The notes: generated from the letters alone by a model not told the origin. A stretch of 64,000 bases of DNA from Sepiola atlantica (GCA_963556195.1 OY744519.1:39191301-39255300); one strand, 5' to 3'; counted from the stretch's first letter, positions 10,289 to 23,362 are shown. A program made the numbers and translations.

Positions 10289-11456
10289 ATATATATATAT
10301 ATATTGATTTAGACAAATATTTTCAGTCACTAAAAGGTATAATCTATGAATAACCAGATTGATTGTAAATGAAAAAAAGTATTTTTCTCGCAATTCGTTA
10401 AAGTTGAAACGACAATCGATAAGTCATTGATAGTAAGAAACAAACCCCGGCACAAACGAGTGCGTAAAAATATAGTATTTTTAACAGAGAAAAATTGTTT
10501 TTGCTTAAAAATTTTCCGATGTAATTTTGAAGTATACCTGTTTTCTTAATATTTCCGTGGAATTCCTTTCGACAATTAACGATATATAAACAGAGAATTA
10601 AAACACGTTTCTAATTTAAATAATAACAAGAGAACATTTAAGAAAACCAACGTTAAAAGTTATGAAATCAGTATAAAGTTATAAACGAGATAACATTTTA
10701 TGTTGGATTATTAGTTGCCCTATGTAAACACGTGTACTTCGGCTAGCACGGATTAGGACTGCAATCGAAATTACATAGCTGGCTGCATTCAATAAGCCAC
10801 ATATTTGATGGAAACGATTCTGCTTCTCACGAGTGAGTAACACACAAAATAACTTAATATCAAATGGAACAAAGCATTGGCGTAAATACAGATCAGAACT
10901 AGTGGTCGACAGATCGAGACGCGATGCGTAATTTGCGCCTCACTATTGTATGTCTAGTAATGTAATTGCCCCTCTACATACTAGCTAGGTTTAGGTAAGA
11001 CGGTCTCTCTTCTACGTGTTTATAATTCAGAGAAAATTTTAAAAAATACTTTCGGACCTCACTTCCCGTTGTGTCGATATATAGACGGATTTGTTCTCTA
11101 GACACACTAGGAAATACATAGTATAACACGACCCATACTATGACGATCACAGAGATTGAAAGCAGACAGGCATCTACGCGAATATATGAAAGCCACTGAA
11201 CGAGGCGAATCGTAACAGCTAGGAAACAAACGAAAGAAAATAAAAATGTAAATGTCGCTTCAAATTTAATGAACATTTCGTAAAAAAGAAAATACAAAGA
11301 GTGATACAAAGAAACATGACGTACATACACTGATATACGTTAAAGGAAATAACGATTATATACTTACATTATGTTATTGTCAAAGCCTGGTGTGGAATGT
11401 CCAAGGTTAGTGGTGTTGTGTTCTGGTAAGCACGTGTGAGTTATGAGTAAAATATT

Positions 11457-11509
<53 letters not shown>

Positions 11510-12216
11510 AATTCAATAGAATACGACATTTATTACATAATAAGACTTCTGTAATGATTCGAAACACTCAACACTCAATAATCTGTTTCTATATGTAAAC
11601 GTTATCAATAACTCTATACATAATTCCACACATACACAATGACTTTATGTGGATCATTATCAATGGGGGAAATTTTTTCTGCTGACTATTTTTTTTTAAT
11701 CATTGTAGAGGGAAGAAAACTATACTAAGTTCGCTTTTATTTAATAACTTTATCAAATAAATTGAACCACCAGATTAAGTTTATAAGTAGGTGTTTTCTT
11801 TTCTAACACGTCGAAGTTATCACATATATTTTATAAAATATGTAATTTGGCGGAAGTCGGGTCAGAATTTGAATTTAAAAAATATTGATTATGTTATTAT
11901 AAACGGAGATGAGTATTAATGAATGAGTAATTAATCATTGTGTTTTAATAAAACCATTGCATTCTTAAGAAATAAATGTAATTATGGAACACCTGTTTTG
12001 AATATGATAGATAGATAAATCATAACAGCTATGTCACGGTACTTTTGAGTATTTCTACATACATCAGTATTTGGATTATAAAGACCGTTTATTTTGCTTT
12101 GAAACGAGCCCTGCGTAGCCTTTTATGTTGATCCCATCCTGAAATATATATTTGACATATTGTTGAACTTACTTGGTTTTCTAAAAAGAGAAATGTTGTA
12201 TCAGATTCACACACAC

Positions 12217-12248
<32 letters not shown>

Positions 12249-14030
12249 TGTGTGTGTGTTCCCTGTGTGTGTTCTGTGTGTGTGTATGTTTATATAATAC
12301 GATTGCTATTGTACCGACATATTTCCGTCTAAATGCATTTAAGTGGGTATACTCTTGACTTTCGGTTGCTAATTTCCATAGTGTGCACCTCTTAAACGGG
12401 GGGAAGGTGACATAGAATTGTAGGTGCTTTTTACACGCATAAGAAGTTTATTTGGTGTATTTAAATCTCAATGATCAATTTGCTCATACCTGATTATATT
12501 AATTCATGACGAACAATGCGTGAACCTCGTTTTTAAATACATAACAGTGTAACTGAAAACAATCAGAAAGAGAAACAAAGACACGTGTTATTGTTGTCGT
12601 GAGAAGGGGCGTAATTTCCTTTTACCTATATTAAAATAAATTGTACAACTTATAGTTCGAATGTTATCGTTCGGCGTTTGGTTTCATTTATAAGGTAATA
12701 TTTTGATACAATAGTCTGCGAAACGGAACATCTTCAATAATGGTACATAAATATTAAAACCTGTCTTTGATAAATTTAGTCTCAGAGAGTGTATTTATTA
12801 AGGAAATAAGCAGTAAAGACAATATATTCCCAATTATTTGAAGACGCAGTTTTTTTAATTTATTCGGAACGTAACCAGTAGAAGATTTTAATGAATAGCG
12901 AAAAATGGATTCATGTTAAAAACGACCGAATCTGAATCATTAGAATTTGAATCAAAGGAAAATGAAATAAAATATCACATTAAAAACGTGGTTCTAGTGA
13001 AAAAGGGGAAACTAGGTTAGTCAAAAACAAAAAATACTTCATCAGATTAATTGTTATCGATGACGATCTACAAGAATACAACGAGATAATTTTATTGTTT
13101 AGATTCATATACATCCTATATTCTACCAAATACATGTACGTATATATTTATCTACTTTTAAAAGTTATATGATACAACCTATTATAAAAAATCTAGAAGA
13201 AATTCCGTCCTAGGACATAAAAAAATGATTCCCTGAACAGAACAATATTCACCTAGCTTATGGAGGTTTAAATCCAGATAAAATGCAAATACACCTTGTC
13301 TAGAATTCTTATTCCAAATTTGATCAACCCTTCTTACATGACTTTTATTTTAGAACTATCAAAAATTTGATACGTTACCATAAGTGGTTCTTACGATAAA
13401 ATTTTAATTTATGAATCTTGCTTAGGTGTGTCTAATAGCTATTAGATCAAATCCATTGCAAATATGGTATATTGTTAAATGGAACGTTGTTCACATAATA
13501 TGCTCCTTAAAAGCTTTTGTAACTACGCAAAAGAAACTGACATTTAGATAAATATTTATTAATTAATTTCTTACACTTATTGCTAAAATTTCACAACTTT
13601 TGCTTTTACGAAAGGATACAGCTCTCTTTTACCATCTTGCATAAAACTAAAGTATGCTAAATATATCCCATATTGCGACATCTTTTGTCTTGCAGCTGTG
13701 TGGTGTGTTACAATCTATTAATAATGGAGTTTATGTATCTGTCTGTCTGAAGCCGAAACTCCATCAGAGTAGTATGACTATTTATTAAGTCCGCCAGCTT
13801 CATTATATACTATTAAAAAAAAACCGCCATAAACACTACGCGCATTTCCCAATTTACATAATCAATTGCTTTTGAACTTCGCATGAATTAGTATTCGTAA
13901 ATATACACTCATGATTGTTCTCTTCAGATTTCCACATGTATTTACGTTATTTTGTTCGCTAATAATCTTACTTAGTAATTATAATTATCTATTTTCTTAT
14001 TTATTTATAAAATGAGTTACGTAGTTATGT
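10289..14030. other. AT-rich region, no recognised genes; microsatellites
   Basis: Starts with (AT)n at 10289-10305. Contains (AT)n at 11459-11503 and a compound (CA)n(TA)n...(TG)n at 12206-12293 whose ends are mutually complementary. A hydrophobic minus-strand frame at 10974-11330 (118 codons) has no family resemblance and is treated as chance. Nothing else is identified. Confidence 0.55.
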
Positions 14031-14132
14031 CCTCTACGTCTAACTGATGAAACAGCGTACCTCCCTCTGAACGGGCGCGTTCCTCTACGCCCAGCTGATT
14101 TAACAGCGTACCTCCCCCTGAACGAGCGCGTT
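14031..14132. repeat. Tandem repeat, two 51-bp units
   Basis: Units 14031-14081 and 14082-14132 share the pattern CCTCTACG...AACAGCGTACCTCC..CTGAACG.GCGCGTT with about seven mismatches. The GC-rich units stand out from the AT-rich surroundings. No third copy was found. Confidence 0.85.
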
Positions 14133-14258
14133 AATATTTTACTGATTTATTTTATTAAAACGTTCTCAGTTCGTTTATTTTCTTAATCTTATTAGCCATT
14201 ATGTTTTAAAACACAAATTTATTGAATTTAGTTTTTTTGTCAACAAAAAAACAACATT

Positions 14259-14650
14259 GTCCTGGAAAACTACATAACTGATTTTAGAATAGTGTTCGCT
14301 GTATTCTGTTTTTTTAAAATTGTTGATTTTAATTTACCTACACTTTTTTTCCGCTTTGAAAGACATAAAATATTACTTAGTATATTCTGACGTGAATTTG
14401 GCGCAAAACGATTGAGTGTAAAGAAAAGTGAGCAGACGATAACTTGGGGGGACACCTTTTACTGGGCAAGTAAATAACTGTATTTAAAATCGTATTTGCT
14501 GTATTTTGTTATTGTTAATTTTATTTTAGGTACACTTTTCTTTTTTCTCTTTGAAAAACTAAAACTATTATTATTTATTATTTTGTAAATTCTTACGTGG
14601 ATTTGGTGCAAAACGATTGGGTGGAAAGAAAAGCGAGCAGACGATAACAA
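14259..14650. repeat. Tandem duplication, about 200-bp unit
   Basis: Units of about 14259-14446 and 14464-14650 are offset by 200 bp. Shared landmarks are ATAACTG, TCGCTGTATT.TGTT, a TACACTTTT block, and near the end GGTGCAAAACGATTG.GTG.AAAGAAAAG.GAGCAGACGATAAC. The similar minus-strand frames in the two units reflect the duplication rather than coding. Confidence 0.75.
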
Positions 14651-16261
14651 TGCAAACTTAATTTTTCTATTTATTAATCAAGTGCAATATATTATTTACA
14701 TTAATTGTAGTGATAAAAAGCTCTACCCAAATTACATACTAGCGTAATTTCTGACGCGGCTGCCTAGCAAAAATATGCGACTAGAGGGAGCATATATTTG
14801 CTAGTATTAATAATAATTGTTTTGTGAGTAGATCCAATACATACACATATAAAAATATAGACATACTAACTTAGAAATATTCCATACAACACAACCGTTA
14901 TGAGATAAACAAAAAATTATTTTTTGCATTATTGTTCCCGGCAACGCCGGATTTATTTTTGTAAAACATAGCGTCACTAATTAAATATAATTCATTGAAT
15001 CCAATGAAATATTCTAACATTTTTATCAATTATTTAGATTAAAAAATAAGTGTGGATGTCTTCTAAAACAAAACAACAATAATATTGTTACAAAATCTCA
15101 TTCTAAATCAATTAGTTGCAATTTAATCCTCGCCTGCTTTCTTTTGTTTCAAAAGTAAACAGATTTGCAAATATAATCTGAGAATAAAGGATTATTCCAA
15201 TTAAAATTTGTTCTATTTCGGCTTGTGTCCACATTAGTATCCCACTGTTATAGTTTTAATACCGATGTTTGTTTAGGTGCCTGTCGTCTTTTGTTTAGAA
15301 ATAAACTGTTGATCTAAGAGAGAGTTGCATAAATCAAATGACTTAAATCCCAATTAATCGGTGTTATCTCTGGCAGAAACAATAGGTAACCTTACTTTCA
15401 GTCTTTGTTGAAATAATGTCGAGAATCTTAACGATTAAATAGGGTCATTTTTATGAATCAAATGTTTAAGAATTTGTTGTCTATATTTTCGTACATTTAT
15501 ATGTAATGTAGCGACATAAACATTGTCTGCATTATACTAATAAAACAATTGTTTTGCTTAATTTGTTTCGTTATCATTTAGTCTCTTGCAGCTTTCTATA
15601 TGTGACGTGGCTATTCAGTAACGGAGTCGCGGCTCCGATAACATATGATTGGTGATTCTAAAACCGGCCAGAACGCATAGACTTGCCAATATACTGATTG
15701 CCCCCAAAAAATCGCAACATTTTGTTTTTGGTAGTTTTGTGCTAAGTTTTGTCTAGTCTACAACATACTAAATGTTAGACAAGATCCTTGTATGGAACAA
15801 TGTAAAATTTCGAATATGACTTGTTTTGGTTTAGTAGTCATTTTCCATTTATATGTGAAGCACTAACTCGGCCAGCTTTTATGATAAATCAAAGCATGTA
15901 CCCAAGTTTTCAGGGTTAATCGTTCACATGAAAAGGTTACCATTGATGCCAAAGAAACCTTTATACAATATTAATGGGTACCCCTACATCAATTACCCTT
16001 GTTGTATCAACCCTGATTCACTTACGTCACAGTGTGTTTTCAAAACTTTTCACTCCTCATAATAATCTTCCACTGGATCATTTTTATATTGTCACATTTT
16101 CCACATGTACTTTTAATTCTAGTCTATGCCTCTTGCAGGTACACCTTAGGATATTGCATCCTTCTGAACATTTGCAATGAATTATCTGAATCAGTGCACT
16201 TGGAGCAGCGCTTTTGTCCGTCATCACTGGAGCAACCGTGCTCCCTTGCACCATCTACCAC
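14651..16261. other. AT-rich region, no recognised genes
   Basis: A short GC island at 14937-14953 (CCCGGCAACGCCGGA) is the reverse complement-like counterpart of a motif at 48905-48921 (CCATGGCGTTGCCCAAG) and is probably the edge of an old dispersed repeat. No coding similarity is seen. Confidence 0.45.
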
Positions 16262-17800
16262 CTACTCAGATGGCATCATTTCATAACTACATCTCATCCA
16301 CTCAATAATATGGTAGTAAGTCCGCAAAGAATTACATTTACAAGCAGAGGGCGTTGGTGGGAGTTGTTCTGACGTGACGAACGTCTTAACCCTCGCAAAT
16401 GTCTTGCAGAGCGTATTGTATCTAATAGATGACAGGGAGTTTGCTCTATCCGCATCGAACAAAACAACCATCGTCTTACAACCAGTAGTTTTCACAACAT
16501 CCTGGTTTTTCCTTAGTAGGGAAAATGCTTTTGAACTGTCTCTCATTGTATTTTCTCTCTTGACGATTCGTTGGTACCCCAACGTCTTTCCTATTTCGAA
16601 TACCCTGGGTACCGAATCGCAAACTGCTTTGCCAAGCACCTGCTTGAGAACCTTGATAGTGTAGATGTAAGAGTTCGCCCTGTCAGAGAAAAGAATACAA
16701 TATAGTAGATTTAGAAACATATGCACCGAACAGCAAGAAAAGTGTGTGTCTTATCCAATGAGGGTGGTTGATTTGAAAGCAGACATATTGATAAGTGCGT
16801 TTGCAATCTCAACATCTGCATCTCTTACGTCACAGCAATTCTGCCGAATTCGTTCCATGATAGTCTGGATCAGCGCCGGCTTGTTTAACAAGAAACCATC
16901 TATTTTCCCGGCAAATTTTGTTACCTCCGAAATGTTCACCTTTCTTGCATTCCGCTTTCGACTTCCTGGCTGATGAGTACGGTCCTTTATAATTGGTCAA
17001 ACTTCATAGCTATAAACCACAACAGTTACTCCCCCATAGTGTTCAACAAAAAATGACACACTCATTTGCAATTGAGCGGTTGATTCCCCCCTCCTTCTAT
17101 TTCAGACGATGAAGAAGATATCTTCTATTTAGTACACTGTGCTCTGTCACTGGAACTGTTTGTGTCACACCACTGTCCAATTGTGCTTCTAACATAATTT
17201 CTGGGAGCTGCAGACAGCTTCCGTTTCACTACTTGACGGAAAATGCGCTTTGCTTCAAACAAAGACAGCAGGTAGAGACACAGTTTACAGGCATGATATC
17301 ATCCAGCCTAAGATCACCGATCTGTATGACTTTACATGACTGGTAGTATACACAGACTGCAGCATGAAAATCGCCACCAAAATATTCGATCTGACCTTGA
17401 ACTGCAGTGTCCCACTTATCTACTCTTGTTTTGTTATGAACCAGGATGCATCAGTTTCACATAGCTAACGTTTACCTCACTTTTTCGTTTATAACATTTA
17501 TTCGTAGTATCAGTTCCACAGAAAAGGCAATGCAATTTACTGCCATATTTTCCCAAAGAAACACGAGCTCTCCTCTTTACTGCCGAGTAGAATCATCCTT
17601 TTTTGAGGTGAAAGCAATGTCATTTTTCTTTATGTGAACACTATTTCCGACTTCAACAATGACTTTCATACATTTTTCGATACTTGCACGGTTGACACCT
17701 GCATCATTTTGTTCTCGAAGCACCATGGTCACATCACAGTCAAAATCCTGTTCGCATAAAAACACACATTTCTCTACTGGCGACTGAACTCATGTTTGAC
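16262..17800 (-). pseudogene. Fossil of a zinc-module / nuclease-like protein of unnamed invertebrate family
   Basis: Reading the minus strand from 17800, four colinear blocks occur. (1) KCVFLCEQDFDCDV..LREQNDAGVNRASIE..VEVGNSVHIK, a Cys-containing N-terminal module. (2) LHCLFCGT, then WDTAVQGQIEYFGGDFHAA and YYQSC. (3) EHYGGVTVVV, IKDRTHQ, DADVEIANALINMSAFKSTTLIG followed by a stop and DTLFLLFGA. (4) KVLKQVLGKAVCDSV, FEIGKTLG, SLRTYYHIIEW. I recall the same block order in large uncharacterised invertebrate proteins. The DTD-type and G-I-GK-type motifs suggest an XPG/FEN1-like fold (inference). This copy has stops and frameshifts, lacks a long middle part between blocks 2 and 3, and lacks the segment between CDSV and the GIGK-like motif where acidic residues are expected. 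Confidence 0.6.
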
Positions 17801-17835
17801 CCTGAAAACATACGAAAATATGTGTGTATTAGTAT

Positions 17836-18162
17836 ATGGAGCTAGTGAATTGTTTACGAGATCAGTTTTTGATGAGGTGTAACGTAGTATCTTTGGGTGG
17901 TATTCGCTTACACAAGGTTTCGAGATCATCCGTGAACTTTCAGGCACAGGAATCAGCCATCGGTAATCACCTCGTTAGTACAAATAGTTGTTCTGTTGAC
18001 AACTATTCCGATGGGTGGTGTTCTGTTTTGCACAGTGCCAGGTCGAACTACCATCTCAATATTATTGAGGCGTTAGTTATTAACAATTCCCGACCTAGCC
18101 TGTGTAGACAAAATAGTTTGAAGCATCAGTTGGAGATCTTTAATGATTCAAAGTCACCATAA
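17836..18162 (+). pseudogene. Possible Penelope-like element C-terminal fragment
   Basis: A 108-codon open frame contains SAIGNHLVS, WCSVLHSARSNYHLNIIEAL and RPSLCRQNSLKHQLEIF. This resembles the end of the GIY-YIG endonuclease part of Penelope-like elements, where a conserved Glu sits in an ..L.ILEA.. helix and an RPxLCRQ segment follows. No RT is seen upstream, so it is a fragment. It lies head to head with the minus-strand fossil that begins at 17800. Recognition is by eye only. Confidence 0.4.
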
Positions 18163-18418
18163 CGTTGAGAGATTTACTTTTTTTCCTTTTTTTCCTTCAA
18201 TCGTTTTCTCCAATTGAAACAATGTTTCCCTTAATATCTCATTCGATTTCTTAGTTTTTAATTTATCATTCTGGCGTTTCCTCCCAGAGGGTCAGACGAT
18301 AAGGCCATAAGGAAAATTTTAGAAATTTTCTTTTTTTCCCACCCGCCCGTTTCAGTTGATTAAAAAAATGATTCCTCTGAAATTTATCCTACGATTTTGT
18401 TGTACGCGAAATTCACTT

Positions 18419-18450
<32 letters not shown>

Positions 18451-18464
18451 ACACACACACACAC

Positions 18465-18504
<40 letters not shown>

Positions 18505-19461
18505 TCGGGAATATATTATAATTTTTAAAAATATATTTTATTTATTATTATACTCAATCAGAGCTCGTCAGTGTTTGTTTCAATAAAGCTTTGTTCTATA
18601 TATGTTCATAATACAAACAAATTGCTAAAATATACCTTTGTTCTGGAATAGAATTATCTTTGAATACAGTGCGTTTAATTCTACTAATAAGCCAAAGATA
18701 GAAACCAATCATTCTGTCTTTCGTACTCTATCTTTTCCGCTCCTTCACTATCTCTTCTTCTATCTCTTTCATAGTTATATATGTATTCATTACCTCCTCT
18801 TTATCTATGTAGAATCCCCCACTCTTTAATATTTCCTAATCTCATTTTTAGCATTTAGATATGGTGCAAATCGCTCTTCATATTAGATCATGAGGGGTCC
18901 TATATTCATAGAAATGGCGTACGTGAGCTAGTTTGAATTGTCGGAGAGGGCAATTTAAGAACTTGAGTGCGAGTTCGTATAACCTGGGATGTGTTTAATG
19001 ATTCATTCCCAATTTAATGACATATAGACGGGATTTGGCCGAGATGAAACATCTGGGGCTAACAAAGGTTAAACTAAAAACGAGTAAAAATGTAGTGATA
19101 TGATTGTTTGACGAGACAAAGGAACAATGACGTCATACTTGGGACTGTAGGAAAAATGGTTTTGATTCATTCGGTCTTGAAACAGCGGATGAGCCGGACA
19201 AGCGAATATGTATGTTACCTAAATTGTTAGTCTACCATAGGATGTCATAACGAGTGGGCGTGTCGAAATATGGTTCAAAACTTTAAATTAAATCGGTATC
19301 GACCAAAGACTTATCCCCGTCTGTTTGTCTTTCGAGTATAACACTGTCCTCGAACTTAGTAACATACTCAGTAGGTACTAAGAATATTAAATAGCACATG
19401 TATCTGTCCCGACGTTGTTACAATCGTGAAGATAACTAAAAACATTTAAGAATTTTATTTA
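18163..19461. other. Intergenic, with (CA)n(TA)n microsatellite
   Basis: (CA)n then (TA)n at 18419-18505. The rest is unique sequence without recognisable features. Confidence 0.6.
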
Positions 19462-20060
19462 CGTCTGTTTTGACTCCCATTTTTTTCGTAAAGAAACAAG
19501 TTTGGCCATAGATACATCATACTAAAGCGATCAACAGCTGAGAAGAGATGTAACGAAAAAGGTAGAAAACCCACGTAACAAAAGTACACGGCGACGGCGA
19601 CGACCAATCAAGAATAGAAAAAGTGGAAAGAAGAAAACATAAGGAAAATTTTGTTGGAATTATTACGAATTTAACACTAGATATGTTTGTAAAATGAGTA
19701 AAGAATTGGGTTATAAAGTCCACGACACATACACGCATACGTTAAAAGACTCATGTACACACGCACACACCGTTAAAAAAGAGTAACAACCGTTTGAATG
19801 GAGTTTTGAGCATCGTATAATATATGGGCTGCATTGAAACAGACAAGCACACACGCATAAATGCCAATCCACACATGCATTCCCCGTTAAATGAAACACC
19901 CCCGCCACATCTGCAGGTCGCTGTAAAGAGAAAACGACTGTATGCTCGAGAGACGAGTATATAATAACAAAAAGGAAATAACAGTTTAAAGGCTTGTTAT
20001 TGTTAAAGACAAACTTTTGGAAACGAGTTTCGTGAAACGTGACTTTTAGTAACGAGCTTT
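19462..20060. repeat. Long direct repeat, copy 1 (possible old LTR)
   Basis: Colinear with 22444-23035, with blocks of high identity such as TATGCTCGAGAGACGAGTAT, TAACAGTTTAAAGGCTTGTTA and ACGGCGACGGCGACGACC versus ACGGCAACGACGACGGCGG. A TATA-like TATATAATA lies at 19958-19966, just after the conserved CGAGAGACGAG. Overall divergence is around 20% by eye. Confidence 0.6.
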
Positions 20061-20922
20061 TAATCGATATCGTTACATGGATTGATTCGGTGTCGTGCCT
20101 TATTCTCCACACATAGAAGCGTTGGGCCATGGTGCCACTGAACAACGTGCGGAATCCAGAATACAAAAAAGAGAAGACGTTGGGCAGTCAAGGAGAAACA
20201 CAAAGTGACGGAGACGGAGAGAGAGGCAGAGTATTAAGGTATATTCAGATGATTTCGTTAAGAAGAAAAAAAGACAGAGAACGTACAATGAATAGTCAGT
20301 ATATGGTCATTTTTTTAGAGACTTGTATTTAGAAAAAAATCTGACGTAATTTGAATGACTTTAAAGTTTTTAGTAAAATCAAATCAAAGGACATAATTTA
20401 AAAACGGCTGATATGCCGTTACAGAACGAATAGTAACAATTAAAATGGTAATTGTTCACATACGCATACACGCTTTTTATAATTGTTTGAACAGTAAGTT
20501 GTAAGTTGTTCGAAAGTAGAGGGGATATAAGTTGATTAATTGTAGCAAGCAGATAGACTCTAAAATAAGATTGCATTTAGAAAAAGAAAAAGTCTATTGT
20601 TTTTATTTTTGGTTCATGATATGTATTCTTGGTTGACAGAGAAGGGGAGGTGAAAAGGAGATAAAAAAGAGGTTTGAGAAGGTTTTTGAAAAGAAAATGT
20701 TTCAGCAATATGACAACCCAATCGCCAGAGTAGGAAATATGTTAAAGGCTGTTCATTTTGTTTGTTGATTTTTTATAGTGTGTCATTAATCTATTTTCCA
20801 GTTTGATTAACCTATAGACATCTACTGTCGTGTTTTAAGTTATTTTTTGGCTTGGATAAATATGGAAATCTTTCTATTCTGTTTCGCGTCTTAATGGAAA
20901 CTTGTTGTATAATCTGTATTGT

Positions 20923-20969
<47 letters not shown>

Positions 20970-22443
20970 GAGAGAGAGAGGTCGTGTGTTTATTCCAGTA
21001 GTTCTTTGGACTAACCCAAAGAAAATGAGTTGTTTTTCTCTTGAGGTGGGAAGTTTAATTTAAGAAAAAACAATTACTTAATTGGATGTTTAGATTGGGG
21101 CAAACAAGGAACTAGAGTAGGTGTATTGGTTGGATCATAGCTTTGTTGTAGTTGGCGGCAGTGAGAGTGGGTTTGGGTCAGGTTGTGGAAACCCTTAAGC
21201 AGGATTAATTTTCCCTGGCGCTTCTAAGTATGCATAGTATATACAAATCAGGTTTACCGCATGATTCCTTTAGAAGGCAGCCACGGATGTTTGGCTTAGC
21301 ATTGTAGAACTAAAGGTTCTATCCGCATGCATTAAACTGCGAACAGAGCGGTATGACAGAGGTATGGTCATTGAATAGTGACCAAGAAAGACGGTAGTCA
21401 GGTATCTGCTTTTTTGTGATCAAGATTAATCCGCAATTACATTGATCAATAAGCTGTGAATGATGTTAAATGAAAGTTTTAGAAATGTTCCAATTTTTGG
21501 AGTTTGGATGTTGGCTGAACTGTGCGCAAAGATGATTATCCGTCCCTCTCCGGATAGATAGAATAACGGAGAGGGTGCGAATACAAATCATGTTTGTTCC
21601 ACATCAAATAGATTGGTGTTAATTGGGGTGTATGGGCACTTAGCTGCACGTTGTGGGGACAGATATAACCATGGCACGGTCAGTTAAAGTACCATTTGAT
21701 TACATGAGAATAGTACGTGAACCTGGTTTGCTTATCTGACGTTTTCCTGGTTTGATGTTAGACATTTATTTTCACTTTTACACCGTACCGTGTAGTTTGA
21801 ATCATGGGATAGACTCCGCTACGTTAAAACGTGGTTGGGAGTTAGAAATACACGTGATCGTTCCTGTGCATTGGCGCTGAAGTGTCCAAAATGTATGGGC
21901 AAGATGTAGCAAGTGGTATAGTAACTGTAGCTTACGTGAGCTGACCATGGCATGTGACATGTTAAAAGGAGGGGGTTCTGTTTTTTGTCCCCTTATATTG
22001 CGGTTATACGTGTGGGTTTGATTAATTAGAAATGATTCAGAAGAATAGTATGAGGGTGAGATGGGCGTCGGGAGATAGCATACCAACAATCCGGGGCCAA
22101 GTAGTCAGGCAGTTTTGAGGCGAGGGGACATCAGGCGTATTATGGCGTAGTTTATCCTCGAGTAGCATGGGTCGCTTCGGAAAGGGCACAGTTAAACGAG
22201 GGCCAATAGAGCCCGATAGTCAAGTATTACATGAGATAGCCATACAGCCGATATTGATCGTAACATGAATTTTCTTACATCCCAGGATCAGTGTCATGTG
22301 ATGCCGAAGTAAAGTCTGACTGGATAAATTACATTGAGAATCAGTTGTGGTTTATCCAATTTTGACCAGTCCCAGGAAAATGTTTTTCGAAAATAAATAC
22401 TAGGATTGTTTTTTTTCTGATAAGGACGGAAGTTATGTTATAT
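20061..22443. other. Sequence between the long direct repeats
   Basis: About 2.4 kb with (AG)n at 20926-20980 and a more balanced composition from about 21100 on, unlike the AT-rich flanks. No open frame resembles gag or pol, and no primer-binding site or polypurine tract could be assigned with confidence. If the direct repeats are LTRs, this would be the internal part of a non-coding element. Confidence 0.4.
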
Positions 22444-23035
22444 TAGGTATGTGTTGACTGTAATTTTGTCGTAAGAACCACATTTGTCCACAGATACATC
22501 ATAGTAAGACGATCGATGACCGAGAAGAGATACAACGAAGAAGGTAGAAAACCAACGGCAAAACACAATACGGCAACGACGACGGCGGCCAGTGAACAAT
22601 GGAAAAAGAGGAAACGAAGAAAAAATAATTCACATTTTTTTTAATCGTAATGAAGTGAACACTGGATATGTTTTGAAAATAATTTAAAAAATGAATTAGA
22701 AAATGCAGGACACATACACGTGCGTGTTAAAAGACTCACTTATACACTGTTGAAAAGGAGTAAAAAAATCGATTGAATGGATTTCGGGCTGCATTTGAAC
22801 AAACACGCACACACGCATAAACGCACACCCACATATGACGTGTCCGTTAAAAGAAACACCCCAACCACATCTGTAGGCCGCTGTAAGGAGAAAACGAATG
22901 TATGCTCGAGAGACGAGTATAAAATGGCAAAAGGTAAATAACAGTTTAAAGGCTTGTTAGTGCTAAAGAAAAACTTTTCAATACGTTTAAAACTGTCGAG
23001 TTCCGGGAAACTTTATTTAAATACGTTTAGTAATG
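22444..23035. repeat. Long direct repeat, copy 2 (possible old LTR)
   Basis: Counterpart of 19462-20060 at an offset of about 2970 bp, same orientation. The TATA-like box in this copy reads TATAAAAT (22918-22925), so the promoter-like feature is conserved in position while surrounding bases differ. Confidence 0.6.
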
Positions 23036-23176
23036 ATCTGCTCATATTTATCTTAACATTCACAGCTTAATCCAATTCACACGCGTGTCCGTGCACACCA
23101 CTAACACGTATGTAAATTAAAAAGAAAATGATAATAGTATTTGTTCGTTTAAATAATAAATAATACTATTCTATAA

Positions 23177-23180
<4 letters not shown>

Positions 23181-23234
<54 letters not shown>

Positions 23235-23263
23235 TATAGAAAGAAAGATGCATATCTCGTCTA

Positions 23264-23362
<99 letters not shown>

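Noticed and set aside
10974..11330. 118-codon hydrophobic frame on the minus strand with two possible membrane segments
   Set aside because: No family resemblance, no start or splice context, and AT-rich DNA readily yields hydrophobic chance frames.
14046..14060. CTGATGAAAC, which contains a hammerhead-like CUGAUGA
   Set aside because: GAAA overlaps the first box, so there is no room for stem II.
15974..16286. Overlapping plus-strand frames of 68 and 84 codons
   Set aside because: No motif; they partly overlap the end of the minus-strand fossil and look fortuitous.
16974..17010. CTGATGAG on the plus strand
   Set aside because: No GAAA box with a foldable stem II follows within a suitable distance.
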